Source: Carposina sasakii (Eukaryota; Arthropoda; Insecta; Lepidoptera; Carposinidae). From it: DNA of 64,000 nucleotides. The stretch is from assembly GCA_014607495.2 (NCBI GenBank), contig CP053171.1, forward strand, positions 1,798,001 through 1,862,000. Direction: 5' to 3'. Below the pieces are notes generated by a model, which saw only the letters and a program-made list of their open reading frames with translations, did no database searches and was not told the origin of the DNA. Shown piece after piece: positions 54,416 through 64,000 of the stretch (position 1 is the stretch's first letter; each line of letters begins with the position of its first letter). The position numbers were made by a program, and so were the translations under genes.

Positions 54416-55031
54416 TGAATGATTTTTTAAAACGAGTTTAGAAAGGATTTTTAAGATTAGTTATTTGTTAAGATTAACCAAGCAAATAACCACTATTCAA
54501 GACAGAGTTGGCGACTGTTACTGACTAAAGAGTTCCATCATTAGTTTCTAAATCAGTATCAACGTCTTAGGAGGATAAAATCTATCATCTATCTTTCCAA
54601 TAAAACTCTAAGCGATTTATGAAATAAAGCGTGAAGCTCAAAACCCATCTAAGGGACACAAGGCGATTAATTATTTTTTATCGCAACGATATCGTGTAGT
54701 AATATATAAAAGGCGTTCAAACAATAAAATAGCAGTTATTAGCGTTATGAACGATAACGTTATCGTGGGCTAGTTGTAAAAACTGATACGCGATATTATC
54801 TTTTATTTACATCTTAACGGGACATTGTATTCTTAAATATACAGACAGACTGTCTTATATTCGGGTTATCTACCTACTAATTGACATACTTTGTAGATTG
54901 ACTTAATCACTAATCGTTGACAAACCTCAATCACACTTAATCATATACATACATAAATATAAACACGTTCTCAAAATAGGGTAATTAGACCAACAGGATC
55001 ATAAAGAAATAGATAGAACCCACAGTCACGG

Positions 55032-55308
55032 CATAGAGGAATAAGATGTAGACATAGAGTGCTAATGTCATACTAACAGTTTCGATGCACCATTAGACTT
55101 TTCGGTGCCTCACAATTCCAGTCCTTGACACTTAGATTGCATTAATTACATTAACGTTACAATACATTAGTAATGTAGCACATTACTATACATTACACTA
55201 ATAGAATCTAAGTGTCAAGGACTGGAATCGAGAGGCACCGAAAAGTCTAATGGTGCGTCGAAACAGTTAGTATGACATTAGCACTCTATGACATCTTATT
55301 CCTCTATG
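55032..55308. mobile_element. Long-inverted-repeat MITE, copy 2 (277 bp)
   Basis: Ends CATAGAGGAATAAGATG / CATCTTATTCCTCTATG. Flanks GTCACGG (55025-55031) and GTCACGC (55309-55315) match at 6 of 7. Inverted relative to the copy at 10802-11073, as the position of the extra AGA in one arm shows. Confidence 0.87.
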
Positions 55309-56184
55309 GTCACGCTTAGCATAGCTGTGGGGTAATATAATATAAGCACGAACCTCTCGATAGTCAGTAACGCTATCGTAAACTGTCAAATCACATAGAT
55401 TTTGCTACCGAGTCGCTAGCGTTACGCCGCGTAAAAAGGTTCGTGCTTACCCCAGGGGGCAGTTCTTGAAAATTTTTGAGCCGAAACGCAACCACTAACG
55501 AACCGTTAACGAAACGCGGTGCGAAGCAATATATACTTACCGCTTGAGTATTAAGGTATATTTTAGCACGCGTCGGTCGCGAGTGTGACAGAATAAAAAT
55601 AAATATCTGTCTCATTATTAAATTATTATTATTATGCTGAAATGTGTCTAATTAGATCACCATAAAGTAATTATTATTTTGTTCTGAGCGTCTACAACGG
55701 TTCCGTTTCGGCTTCGTTCCAACTCAAGACTTTTCAAGAATTGGCCCCCTGATGTTTTAATGTTCAGTGACTCATTTCCTCAGAGAATGTCCGGGTTCCG
55801 TGATGAGCAATTTGTGACTGATCTTTTAAATGCCGCGCTATGCTAGGATATCCTTCGTGATACTACAGGTCTGGCTACCCCATTTTCGGACCACAGCCGT
55901 GTCGATATATATTTATGTACAAAACATTTCCTATATGATTCCGCGGTCGTTACATTGTTGTATTTGCCCGAAATGCGGCGGTAGGCTCACCCCTTACCAC
56001 GTGGAGCTTAATAGGCTAACTGTTAGTAAAGTGGGTGTGTGATTTGCACACTTCTGACCAACCTCTTTGGGGGATGATTGACGTGATTATGTAATTGGCT
56101 TATGTATAGCTATCGGGATGAAAAATAACGTTTCCAATAATGTAATTTCCAAAAAGAGATGGTAAAATTCGTCATCGAGTAATT

Positions 56185-56256
56185 GACCCGGTGGCTCAGT
56201 GGTAAGAGCACTGGCACGGAATGCAGAGGTCGTGGGTTCGATTCCCACCCGGGTGA
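56185..56256 (+). repeat. tRNA-like sequence, copy 3
   Basis: GACCCGGTGGCTCAGTGGTA, box B GGGTTCGATTCCC, CCGGGTGA. Both flanks match copy 1. The plus and minus ORFs of 96-97 codons across it are the well-known false proteins that tRNA-like repeats produce. Confidence 0.72.
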
Positions 56257-57104
56257 GGAATTTTTTCCATTTCTTTATTAATAATTTTATGTATATATTA
56301 ATTAGTATAGTTAGGTACGTAACATTATCAGACATGTTTGTAAACAACGAATGCCCATCAGAAAACATAATAAAAACCAAACATATTTACGTCGCAAAAA
56401 CTATTTTCTCTCGTCAAACAAACTCAGTAAGACGTATGTCTGTCCTAATATTGTCACAAGGGATTTCTCGCTCGGGCGCACGCTGGTAAGGAAAAAATTT
56501 ACGCATCAGCCTCTGCACTAAACGAGAGCATTCGAGTATCAGTAATATGGAGTACCTAATAAGTATATTGTATTTTGCCGTTCCAGTGGGAGTTTTGATG
56601 TACTCTCTTACAGCCAATTTCAATAACCGATGTCGTGAGATTTTTGAACGTGAGCTTCTTAGGCCAAAGAATTAGTAAAGATATCCAGCGCGGCAACGCA
56701 GCCAGCATTTTGGGCATGCTACCTGATAACGGAGACCGATTGACCATCCTGTAAATCCGGAACTGGTCAACCGACCTCTTATATGCCGCTAGCCCTAAGA
56801 AGTTTTTAAGTTAATTATAGAAATTTCTACCCTTCCTGTATGTAAAGGAAATACTCTCTCAGATTGATTTGATTGCATAACATTTCCCATTTGTTTAGGG
56901 GGAATCTTCATATAGTGCTCCTTTGTACTCCAACGTATATGTCCAGCTTCCTACACCCAGTAGTTTCGGCTGTCCGTCTGTCAGTGACTCAGTCAGTAAC
57001 AGAAGGGTTTTACATTACCCATATAGCTTCTCGCATATCGCCTTGATTTTGTAACATGCGATTGTTTGTTAACCGGATGCAAAACATCATTAGATAATAT
57101 AAAT

Positions 57105-57310
57105 AAATAAATACTTACACATTTCACAATACATTGACCGTGAGTACTAAAGCAACGGTATACAAATACATAGAAAAGTGTAGATACATCCATGACTCGG
57201 AAACAAACATCGATATTTATTATACCAATGTTTGCACCTACCGGGATCCGAATCCAGGACCTCAGGCTTCGCAGGCAGGGCTACTACCAACTACAATAGG
57301 CCATCAACGA
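57105..57310 (-). mobile_element. tRNA-derived SINE family M, inverted copy
   Basis: ACACATTTCACAATACATTG, CATCCATGACTCGGAAACAA and CGGGATCCGAATCCAGGACC (inverted box B). Confidence 0.72.
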
Positions 57311-57370
57311 TGACTATGTATGCAGAATTTGTATTTTACATATCCTGTACTGCTTAGGGGCTTAACTAGA

Positions 57371-57610
57371 ATAGATAGCTCCATCCGGCCGATTGGTAGT
57401 GACCCTGCCTGCGACGCCATAGGTCCTGGGTTCGAATCCCGGTAGGTGCAAACATTGATATGATGAATATCGATGTTTGTTTCCGAGTCATGGATGTTTC
57501 TATACTTATCTATGTATTTATATACCGTTGCTTAGTACCCACGACACAAGACCTTAGGGATATTAATGTGGGACTAAGTTAATGTGTTGTGAAGTGTGTG
57601 AATATTTATT
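57371..57610 (+). mobile_element. tRNA-derived SINE family M, direct copy
   Basis: GATTGGTAGTGACCCTGCCT (box A side), GTCCTGGGTTCGAATCCCGG (box B), CGAGTCATGGATGTTTCTAT, ending GTGAATATTTATTTATTTA. It forms a long inverted repeat with 57105-57310. Confidence 0.75.
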
Positions 57611-57809
57611 TATTTATCTCCTTCCGTGCATGTCGTAAGAGCTAGCAACTTGTCACAAATGATTAACTACATTTTGCTAAACGGGGCTATGTGGGATCTT
57701 ATCCTGGAGTTCTGGCTACAGCCGTGTTCCCGAAATGGTTTAGGGTAGCATAGTTTACAAAATAGGTGGCGATTGTAGTTAGTGCAAGTGCTTGTTTTCG
57801 CAGTTATGA

Positions 57810-57860
57810 GCTATCAGATCCGAGGGTCAGTGGAGGGTGTAGGGCCCGGTGGTGGGCGCA
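57810..57860 (+). repeat. Fragment of the 208-bp insert family
   Basis: CAGATCCGAGGGTCAGTGGA and GGGCCCGGTGGTGGGCGC. Confidence 0.6.
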
Positions 57861-58317
57861 CACATAGGGAAAATAGGATTCTTTGAATCGTAGCCTGCGA
57901 CACGTCTCTACCATAGATAGATATATCTATAGAATTTATTTGAAAATTACACATAGTACATACATTACATATACTATAGTTATATACCTACACATAAGGT
58001 TCTATTAAATGCAGAATACTCGTAAATGAGAGATGACAGTTGATAAGTTCACTTCGCAGTCCCTAAATTAACGTAGCCACAATACTGAGTGGGAGAGAAG
58101 AAAATAAAATAATAATAAAAAGCGATGAAACAGAAAAATATTGAGGCAAGTCTTAAAGCTTATTAAGTATGACATAAACAAACAATACAAAACTTGGCCG
58201 CCCACACGCCCCAATCTTTTCTTAGAATACTTCAATTAACTGAGCGTGGGACAAAAGTAAAACAATTTGTTGGTAAAATTACTGAAAATATTTTTTGTTG
58301 GTAAGTGTAAGTAATCT

Positions 58318-58548
58318 ATATATATCTATATACATACAATAAAATTGTAACGGATCGATGTTTGTGCACACTAATCTCAGAAACAGCTGGACCGATTTCG
58401 ATGCAGTTTTCAGGAATATATTGTGACAGGTCCCACTTAACATATAGGCTCCTTTTTATACCGGGAAAATGTTTTTTATCCCGGATAATTTTGACATTTT
58501 GTTTTTTCTGTAATCCACGCGGACGGAGTCGCGGGCGTCCACTAGTAA
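58318..58548 (-). mobile_element. RTE-like LINE 3' tail
   Basis: ATACAATAAAATTGTAACGG, CTAATCTCAGAAACAGCTGG, TTATCCCGGATAATTTTGAC, CGGAGTCGCGGGCGTCCACT. Confidence 0.8.
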
Positions 58549-58739
58549 GTAAATAAGCGGCTTTATATTTCAAAGATCTTTCTGCTTCATTCCCGAGTTT
58601 TTTTGGAACCTAAACGGAATAAATTTGAAACGTGATTGAAAATAGTAAATGGTAAACCCTGGCGTTCAATAAGGTCCTAGTATTTAACTTGAAATAAGTA
58701 ACCCTAAGTAATAATCTTAGAACCACATCATTGGACGTA

Positions 58740-58975
58740 CGGTGTGTTGTCGGCAGAGCAAAATAGCAGCACTCCATATCTGCCCGTGGGTATCGTATGA
58801 GGCGATTCCAGGAGTTAGGCAGCAGCGCCTTCCGTGTTGTCAGCGTAGTCCGAAATCATACTGCACTGCACATACATACCTGTCTGCCCAGCGTGGTGAC
58901 TGTGGCAGCCTTGTGGCATGCCCTGGGGGGGGGCATACGTCCAGCAGTGGATGGCCATTGAAAGTTGATAAAACA
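58740..58975 (+). mobile_element. LINE 3' tail
   Basis: CTGCCCGTGGGTATCGTATG, CAGCGTGGTGACTGTGGCAG, GCATGCCCTGGGGGGGGGCA, ACGTCCAGCAGTGGATGGCC. Diverged copy of 19230-19495. Confidence 0.72.
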
Positions 58976-59514
58976 GGTTAAAATATGGTGGAACATAATA
59001 ATGAATTGATTGCAAGTTTTATAATTTAGGTTTTTGTGTTACCGCATAATCATGTTACCTATGTAAAATATTAAAATAAATAAATACAAAAAGGTAACTT
59101 TACGCGCTGGTTCTAACCCCATAAAACACTTCTTTTATATTATTTTTTTAGTCCAAGCACACACACGTTGGACGTCTATTTATTTCAATCGTTATTATGT
59201 CAGCCTACCTATATCAAGCGGTATATGTACGGAGTAAACACTCGCAGGGTCGACCACATGACTTTTCCACGAGAATTGCTTTTCACCAAAATAAATCGTG
59301 AAACCAACCGCACAGGGATGACGGGAAGGGGTAGCTACTCCTTTTTACGTGCTACCTTACTTCATGAAACAAGCCATTTTGAGCTTCGGTAGAAAATAGG
59401 AGTAAATGTGAGTAATATTGACAGTTGAATGGTAAAAACGTGAAGTGCTATTACCATTCTTTGAGAAAAGGAATTAACATAAATGTGGTAGCTAAAACTG
59501 TAGCCTCCCTACAT

Positions 59515-59650
59515 GACAACGCATCGTGGATATCGATATTATATCGTCTATATACAAAATTCAACATGGCAGCTATATTTATCGTATTTTGACAAGCTAT
59601 GTGTCGATAAATTATTGGTTTATCTTATCGTGTTCGCAGGTCATGCTATC
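59515..59650 (-). repeat. Dispersed repeat family N, uninterrupted copy
   Basis: CATCGTGGATATCGATATTA, ACAAAATTCAACATGGCAGC, ATTTATCGTATTTTGACA. Also at 21270-21405 and, split by a MITE, at 17520-18040. It is the empty-site reference for that MITE. Confidence 0.7.
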
Positions 59651-59705
59651 GTCTTGCAGGATATCGAAAGAGAACCAAGATTAGCGTAGCGGGGACTGAT
59701 GAAGT

Positions 59706-59870
59706 CTTTATTTTTCAAGATTGTTTAAGCAGTCCTGAGTTGTTTGGGAATTCTCCATACTAACCGGTAAATAAACATTTGATTTAGAGTCTAAAATTCT
59801 GGAAATAGGTTCTCTATAGTGGGTTATTTTCATAGCTTTTCGCTTAAGACACCCCTTTTATTACACCCTG
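59706..59870 (+). mobile_element. Family C MITE, right part
   Basis: GATTGTTTAAGCAGTCCTGA, AGGTTCTCTATAGTGGGTTA and the right end TTATTACACCCTG. The left end is missing. Confidence 0.75.
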
Positions 59871-60305
59871 TATAATATTACTAAATTACATGAAACATAG
59901 AGCCTACCTCCTATTTACTGGACCCTGGTGGCAAACCCCACATTACTATTTATCAGAGTGTATACCCCATTTCAATTTATTGTCTTTCTCTGGAGATATT
60001 CGATACGCACTTATGTCGTTACAGTACGGTCTAGAATTGCATTGAATGTGAATTTCGTTTGAGAAACTGTGGCTACCGTCATTTGTTTCAGTTGGGACGA
60101 ACACAGATTAGAAAGAGAAGGTTACAGTGTGCGACAGAGATGCGTGATCTCTATATTTTAGGAAATTTCCAAGAAATAAACTAATCCTATTCCATGATTC
60201 ATCTAGGTATACAACGCGGCAAAGCTGCCAGCATTTTGGGCACCCCGCCTTACGGGCCCCACCTTCCATATTTTTAGCTCTATATATTTTATGCTTACTT
60301 TAAAT

Positions 60306-60485
60306 CATTGGTTACCAAAGTCCAGGTGGACCCCCAGGGGTCAACAGGAGACTCGATGAGGGTCTACATTAGCGTGAATAAGGGGTTTACAATTAATTTG
60401 TATGTGGTGTAGGCCTGTAGGGGGTCCACCAGCACCAGTTAAATTTTAAAAGGGTCTATGACTAAAAAAAGTTTGGGAACCCCTG
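60306..60485. mobile_element. hAT-like MITE (180 bp) with 8-bp target duplication
   Basis: CATTGGTTACCAAAGT / AGTTTGGGAACCCCTG ends. Flanks CTTTAAAT (60298-60305) and CTTTAGAT (60486-60493) match at 7 of 8. Confidence 0.78.
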
Positions 60486-61094
60486 CTTTAGATCCTATTC
60501 CTAGGTAGATATCATAAATTTTCATATATAGCTAGAATAAATTATATTTGCACCTAGTCTGACGGATATCTAACGGCTTACCTACTTACTATTTGTCTCA
60601 ACCGGGATTTGAATCCAGGACCTTAAGCTCAGGAGGTCATTGCCAACTCGGCAATCAAGCTCATAGTTGTAGATGGTTTAAGACCACAAACTCGTAAGTA
60701 GCTCATTTACTATCTTACCAAGTATAGTCTAAGAGGGCATTGCTAGAATCTTTGTATAAGTCAATACAGTCGGTCAGTATAACATTCAATGTAGCTAAAA
60801 ATATTGATACCTACAAGGTTTTTATTAGTAAAGTTAAAAACAACACATTATAGTGTAAGTTTTTACGTAAAACTGATATCATTTTTGTTCAACGTAAACT
60901 AAAATAGTACAGCTAGAGAGAGCTTGTTTAAATACATTTTACTCTAAATTTTACTGTGAAAATCCCGGTCCGAATTAAGCGATATTTTTTTAGGTCTGCG
61001 CATTTTAATACCTATATTCGGGTAGCTTTTTACGTGATGCACATGGATACTATTTCAGTAAGTATATTAGTTTTTTCTCACTCGCTCTTCAATA

Positions 61095-61260
61095 CAGGGT
61101 ATGGGTGACAGCCAGGCAAATACTAAAATACTGAACAAGTACCTTTATTTTGAGTTATACGACAGTAATTATCCGCAGTGTGTGCTTTCCGTGCCAATTA
61201 TATCGGGTGATCCTGTGACTAGTTAAATGGACTTATTGGTTATTGTGTAATACATTACGG
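61095..61260 (+). mobile_element. Family J MITE end
   Basis: ACAGGGTATGGGTGACAGCC, AACAAGTACCTTTATTTTGA, GGACTTATTGGTTATTGTGT. Inverted copy of 7205-7395. Confidence 0.68.
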
Positions 61261-61341
61261 TTTTTGGGATTACTTGTGACTCTCCTTTGTTTGATCCTTA
61301 GATTGAACTCTTTTGAACGCATTTTTAAAAAATATTTTCTA

Positions 61342-61723
61342 CAGGATGATTTTTGGTCGTCAACGTTCCCGAAAACTACGGGATCTCCTCATCATCACGA
61401 TCATTTTTCTCAATGGAAGCATACCTGGGAAATGTCTGGTTCCCAAGATATTAGGGTCCAAAGTTGAGAAAATAGACTGCGTTTTTCTGCATAAATTCAC
61501 ATAGACGCGCGTTGCAAGATTTTTTCACCATAAATAATTAATATCTGTCTATGATAAAACTAGCATAAACACTGGACACTATAAATTTCGCCCGATCAAG
61601 TAATTTAAAAAAAATCAGAAAAATTTACATTGTTTCTCAGCATTTTTTTTGGCATAAACTTACTTTATTTGATGTATAGAGTACGTACCCAACGGTACGA
61701 TCGCAACAAAAAAAAAAACCCTG
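61342..61723 (+). mobile_element. Family A MITE, copy 5
   Basis: CAGGATGATTTTTGGTCGTC to the right end AAAAACCCTG; the right inner segment (CCAACGGTACGATCGC) has diverged from CCTTCGTTAAGGGTGGC. Confidence 0.83.
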
Positions 61724-62274
61724 TATAGGTTAAACTTTTGTTTTTAAGTAATTATCTAAGGCCCAGTTAAACTAACTACACAATTTTTTCCTGAAAAATT
61801 AAAAATAGTCAAAAAAAATTGAAATTTTCCTGCGAAAATTTTAGTGGTTTTCGTCTCAGAATAATGGTCTAAAGTCGGCATATCGATATTATCCTGGCTG
61901 TCACTTTCACCCTGTATAAGCCAATGTCAAAGTCGATAGACGGTATTATTACAAATTGCGTTTAAAGTAAAACAATGTTTTTAAATTATATTTCACAGCA
62001 AAATGCCTGGAAGATCTGTCAAAATTTAACAATGTTTAGTTTAAAAAGTTTACTTGAACTAGCTACTTTGAATTAGCACTATACGAGTTACGCTAACTAG
62101 GTACTAGTGCCCTCTCGGTCTATACGTCTGGACGCATTAGGGCGGCTGCACACAATACGTTCGCGCGGCTTTGTTCAGACGACACGCCTGATTAGAATCT
62201 ATTCATGGCAATATTGATCCGCTTTTTATCATATTTATTACAATTTGGATATTTGTAATTAATATGATGTATAT

Positions 62275-62450
62275 TTAGCATTAGCGTGATGCCGGCAGAG
62301 TATAGTTTGTACCACCCCATGCCTGCCCGTGGGTATAGTACGAAGCGATTAAGGGTTTCCTGGAGGCGGGCAGCAGTGCCTCGCGTGCTGACAACATAGT
62401 CCAAAAATCAGGCAGCGGTCACCAGCGTGGTGACTATGGGCAAGTAGCCA
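62275..62450 (+). mobile_element. LINE 3' tail, truncated
   Basis: GTGATGCCGGCAGAGTATAG, CATGCCTGCCCGTGGGTATA, ACAACATAGTCCAAAAATCA. Confidence 0.7.
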
Positions 62451-63114
62451 ATCTAAAATCTGGTAAAAAATGGGTGTCTAGTTTGCACATTTCTGATTAC
62501 TCTCTTTGGGGTTAATGGGCATGTCTATATGTATGTATGTGTGATTGATTATTTTCTAATAAATAATTCCGCTAAGAGCAAATCCATTGCCCCATTGCGT
62601 TTTCTATATTATTTATACATAATGAAGAAATTCACTTCTTATACTTAACTATTTTTAAACCGCAGATACGTATTAAATATTCCTACGTACATAATAGGTA
62701 TAATCGGTTCATAATACGATACACCAAAATAATTAAATTTAGGAGACACAAAAACTCGCAATAAAAAAATACTCTAGAGAAATAAATTAATATTTTTATC
62801 TTTACACGTTGCAGGAAGTACGGCGTCAAAGATAACAGAAATGTTTTCATTTTTATTCCCGTTTTTCCTTCACTCCGTTTTTGGCAATAAACATTCCGCC
62901 CATTGCTATTGTATTTTCCTCCGCCACTGTTTGTTTATTTTGAGTTGAACAACAATATAACTGAAGCATTCAAGGTTCCTATTTCATGCTAAAAACAAAC
63001 GTTAACCAATGATTGTGAGAATGTCAAGATGTTTGAATGCTTGGATGTCCCTTTTACGAAAGAACACGGATTCAATTTAGAGACAACTTAGTGGCTACAT
63101 GTGTCAGACTATCC

Positions 63115-63175
63115 CAAACGTCAGCTTATTGCAGTCCACTGTTGGACATAGTCCTCCCCCAGGGCAAGCTACGTC
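63115..63175 (-). mobile_element. LINE 3' tail fragment
   Basis: AACGTCAGCTTATTGCAGTC and CACTGTTGGACATAGTCCTC. Confidence 0.6.
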
Positions 63176-63354
63176 GGTAATTATATTTATCTATACTCAT
63201 AAATTAAGGGTTAAATATATGTAAAACAAAGATGAAAGTAGAGGTCGATTGACCATCATAGCTTTAGCGTTATCATGTGTCCAAAATTCTGGCTGAATTG
63301 CCACGTTGGACAGCATGGCTGATCTTTTGGTAATGGTGTTAACCTATATAAGTC

Positions 63355-63465
63355 ATCATTATCTTCCTTATGAGGTCGGCGCAATATGGTTTCTTTCGAA
63401 AGTCATATTGCCCAAAATTTGGCTTTTTTTCAGCCGGCTGCCTGTCTGACGTCAACCCTATGATA
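63355..63465 (+). mobile_element. LINE-type 3' fragment (CAGCCGGCTGCCTG family)
   Basis: TCATTATCTTCCTTATGAGG, GGTCGGCGCAATATGGTTTC and CAGCCGGCTGCCTGTCTGAC. Confidence 0.6.
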
Positions 63466-63904
63466 ACCTATATAAGTATGAATAATAATATATTGAACGC
63501 TTCACAAGCCCCTCCCCGCAAATTAGCCGCACATAATTTATCTTTTTTTTTTTTTTTATAAACCGCTTTTCTATATTGATTTCAGCCAGGACTCGAGACC
63601 AGAACCTCTTAGTTTTAAATCCAGACTAGCATCATCTTCACTCGACAAGTCGTAAAAAATCCACTCATAAGATGCAAGTGATAAAACCATGGATAAAACC
63701 GTAAAAAACTTTACAGACCCTTTTAAATGCTGGCTCGCATGAAAACTGAAGTTACTGGGGCGGAAGCACTGATAGCCATATTGTTAGGATACCGTACCCG
63801 AAAAGGTGAAAATAGAACCCTTTTTCCAAGCCTTATACTGACACTAAATTATCTTTGAGCAGCTCCATAAGATGTCAGATTTATATAGTAATAAGTATGC
63901 AACA

Positions 63905-64000
63905 TTGGCCGCGAGGTGCCGGGAGAGTAGAATCCGTACCACCCCATGTCCATGTCTGCCCGTGGGTATCGTACCAGGCGATTAAGGGTTTCCGGGAGGT
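63905..64000 (+). mobile_element. LINE 3' tail, runs off the window
   Basis: GCCGCGAGGTGCCGGGAGAG, GTCTGCCCGTGGGTATCGTA, GATTAAGGGTTTCCGGGAGG. Same family as 19230-19495. Confidence 0.7.

Noticed and set aside
56087..56489. 97- and 96-codon ORFs (GIEPTTSAFRASALTTEPPG and VRALARNAEVVGSIPTRVRN)
   Set aside because: Both read through the tRNA-like repeat; such peptides are common false proteins.

Overview
The window looks like a piece of a lepidopteran (moth or butterfly) nuclear genome. It is AT-rich and gene-poor, it holds an insect biogenic-amine receptor with kilobase-scale introns, and it is filled with non-LTR retrotransposon tails, tRNA-derived SINEs and MITEs of the kinds that litter lepidopteran introns. 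There is no bacterial, viral or organellar gene set, no rRNA, no CRISPR array and no intact tRNA gene.

Gene 1, minus strand, 35603 down to 9471, is a complete coding region for a beta-adrenergic-like octopamine receptor, most like the Octbeta1R subtype. Four coding exons (35485-34695, 12623-12426, 11886-11719, 9642-9471) join in phase through GT-AG introns of about 22.1 kb, 0.54 kb and 2.1 kb to give 442 residues with seven membrane segments and every aminergic GPCR hallmark. The same exon carries a 5' leader (35603-35486) with a 24-codon upstream ORF and a start-stop element just before the initiator. The donor of the third coding exon overlaps an in-frame TGA, so intron retention would give a 386-residue receptor without the variable tail.

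Gene 2, plus strand, 48752-50745, is a small multi-exon gene with an N-terminal THAP (C2CH) zinc finger. Its second exon encodes a D-H-x-Y motif, the form of the HCF-1-binding motif of THAP proteins. The THAP exon carries a one-base frameshift before its A-x-P-T-L-F box, so it is either decaying or affected by a base error. It lies upstream of gene 1 on the opposite strand and could be nested in a further 5' intron of it. A possible third coding piece, a Cys-rich single-pass membrane exon (21203-21065, minus), lies inside the 22-kb receptor intron.

The rest is repeats in layers. 1-9470 is 3' flank with a 120-bp double palindrome, a hAT element with an 8-bp target duplication and MITEs. 12624-34694 (intron) has two related TACAGGGTG-ended MITE families, a 1.4-kb hAT element, an 838-bp palindrome-rich element nested in a MITE, a 126-128-bp tandem array inside a LINE tail, and many LINE fragments. 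35604-48751 and 50746-64000 have no recognisable gene beyond LINE, SINE and MITE copies. Several nested insertions can be dated relative to each other because an empty-site copy is also present in the window.
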